Assembly (NCBI GenBank): GCA_009885665.1
Contig: VFKI01000130.1
Coordinates: 1-13,241 of the forward strand
Origin: Gammaproteobacteria bacterium
GTDB lineage: Bacteria > Pseudomonadota > Gammaproteobacteria > DSM-16500
DNA length: 13,241 bases
Reading direction: 5' to 3'
Translations under genes and position numbers: made by a program
In this document: positions 12,281 through 13,241 of the stretch, in pieces
Layout of the letters: every line of letters starts with the position of its first letter
Numbering within the stretch: position 1 is the stretch's first letter
Notes under the pieces: generated by a model
The model's input: the letters and a program-made list of their open reading frames with translations, nothing else
What the model was told of the DNA's origin: nothing
Databases searched by the model: none

Positions 12281-13241
12281 ATGACCACTTACCTCATTAT
12301 AGGCCTGGGCATTTCTGGTATTTCAGCGGCGCGTTTTCTTGCGCAACGCGGCCATGCCGTGAGGATGCACGATACCCGCGCTGATCCGCCTGGACGCGCG
12401 CAATTTCAGCAACAATTTCCGCATATTCCTATCCGTTGCGGCATGCTCGATGAAAGCGTTTTGCAGCACGCCGATTGTATTGTTTTGTCGCCAGGATTGT
12501 CGCCTGATATGCCTGTGATAAAAGCAGCGGCGGCAGTGGGTAAAGAAATCATTGGCGACATTGAACTTTTTGCACGTGCAGCGGATGCGCCTATCATTGC
12601 GATTACGGGTACGAACGCCAAAAGTACGGTGACAACCTTAGTCGGCGAAATGGTTGCGGCGGCGGGATTATCCGTTAAAGTGGGTGGCAATTTGGGGACG
12701 GCGGCACTTGATTTGCTGCCAGCAATAGGCGAAATGCCGCCGGCATTTTATGTGTTGGAACTTTCTAGTTTTCAATTGGAAACGACGACGACATTAAAAG
12801 CAGCGGTCGCGTGTATTTTAAATATCACGCCAGATCATTTGGATCGTCATGGTACGATGGCGGCGTATCAAGCGAGCAAGCAACGTATTTATCAAAATTG
12901 CGCAATCGCGGTGTGCAATCGTGATGATGATGCAGCAACAGCGTGCATAACGGCGCCGCACACCTATTATTTTTCACTGGGTTTTTCCGCGGCGCATACG
13001 TTTGGTATTGAAGATAATGCCTTGGCGTTTGCTGGGCAAAAATTATTATCTATTAGCGAGCTGCCATTATCGGGACGTCATGGCCAGGCGAATGCACTTG
13101 CCGCATTGGCGATAGGTCATGCAGCAGGTTTACCCATGCCGGCGATGCTGGCTGCCATTAAAAAATTCGCTGGGTTGCCGCATCGTTGTCAGTTGGTGCG
13201 CGAACGGCAAGGCGTGCGCTGGTATGATGATTCCAAAGGAA
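12281..13241 (+). CDS. murD: UDP-MurNAc-L-alanine:D-glutamate ligase MurD (5' part, cut by window end)
   Basis: MurD adds D-glutamate to UDP-MurNAc-L-alanine in the cytoplasm. The frame is open from ATG 12281 to the window end, giving the first 320 residues of a protein usually about 440 long. It shows the N-terminal Rossmann-like domain (IIGLGISGISAARFLAQRG), P-loop GTNAKSTVTT (110-119), VGGNLGTAALDLL, LELSSFQLE (159-167), NITPDHLDRHG (181-191), and the carbamylated-Lys segment YQASKQRIY (K200). The stretch ends with YDDSKG, the normal domain-3 motif, so the gene looks intact as far as visible. GTNAKST rather than GTNGKST is common in MurD. No Shine-Dalgarno lies at normal spacing (GAGGG is 17 nt upstream). 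The ftsW, murG and murC genes usually found next would lie outside the window. Confidence 0.95.
   Translation, partial: MTTYLIIGLGISGISAARFLAQRGHAVRMHDTRADPPGRAQFQQQFPHIPIRCGMLDESVLQHADCIVLSPGLSPDMPVIKAAAAVGKEIIGDIELFARAADAPIIAITGTNAKSTVTTLVGEMVAAAGLSVKVGGNLGTAALDLLPAIGEMPPAFYVLELSSFQLETTTTLKAAVACILNITPDHLDRHGTMAAYQASKQRIYQNCAIAVCNRDDDAATACITAPHTYYFSLGFSAAHTFGIEDNALAFAGQKLLSISELPLSGRHGQANALAALAIGHAAGLPMPAMLAAIKKFAGLPHRCQLVRERQGVRWYDDSKG

Noticed and set aside
12281..12700. GTNAKST P-loop of MurD as an unusual active-site change
   Set aside because: Ala in this position is common in MurD proteins, so it is not notable.

Overview
The window looks like the chromosome of a gammaproteobacterium with moderate-to-low GC. 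The layout of the envelope genes (divergent kdsD-kdsC-lptC and mlaFEDCB) is the one known from Escherichia coli and relatives. The repeat-rich spacers, the broken-up cell-wall cluster and the orphan S24-type repressor suggest a Legionellales/Coxiellaceae-like lineage. That taxonomic guess is an inference from style, not a search result.

Layout: (1) positions 1-140 are non-coding, with a repeat copy at the edge. (2) 141-2259, minus strand: kdsD, kdsC and lptC, tightly packed, for Kdo synthesis and LPS export. (3) 2410-5460, plus strand: a complete mlaF-E-D-C-B operon for phospholipid trafficking between the membranes, closed by a repeat-derived hairpin. (4) 5586-7944: a YqhA-family membrane protein, then a CHASE4-HAMP-GGDEF protein whose GGDEF signature is destroyed. 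(5) 8021-8704, minus strand: an XRE/S24 repressor. (6) 8750-9234: a non-coding block with REP-like hairpins, a second copy of the 45-nt repeat from the window edge, and the murE promoter. (7) 9269-13241, plus strand: murE, mraY and the start of murD, separated by long spacers. The usual upstream ftsI and the usual murF between murE and mraY are absent from this window.

How the genes work together: most of the window serves envelope building. KdsD and KdsC make Kdo, LptC helps export LPS, Mla maintains outer-membrane lipid asymmetry, and MurE, MraY and MurD make peptidoglycan precursors. The receptor-like pseudo-GGDEF protein and the S24 repressor are the only regulatory candidates.

The most notable structure is a palindromic MITE-like element at 10727-10880. 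It has near-perfect terminal inverted repeats flanked by TA, its first three bases are the murE stop codon, and it sits where murF is expected. A related half-element at 5444-5553 supplies the last codons and stop of mlaB. The central 16-bp stems of the two copies differ by two compensatory base-pair changes, so the structure itself appears to be conserved. I see no CRISPR array, rRNA or tRNA, and no complete undescribed system. The repeat family is the best novelty candidate.
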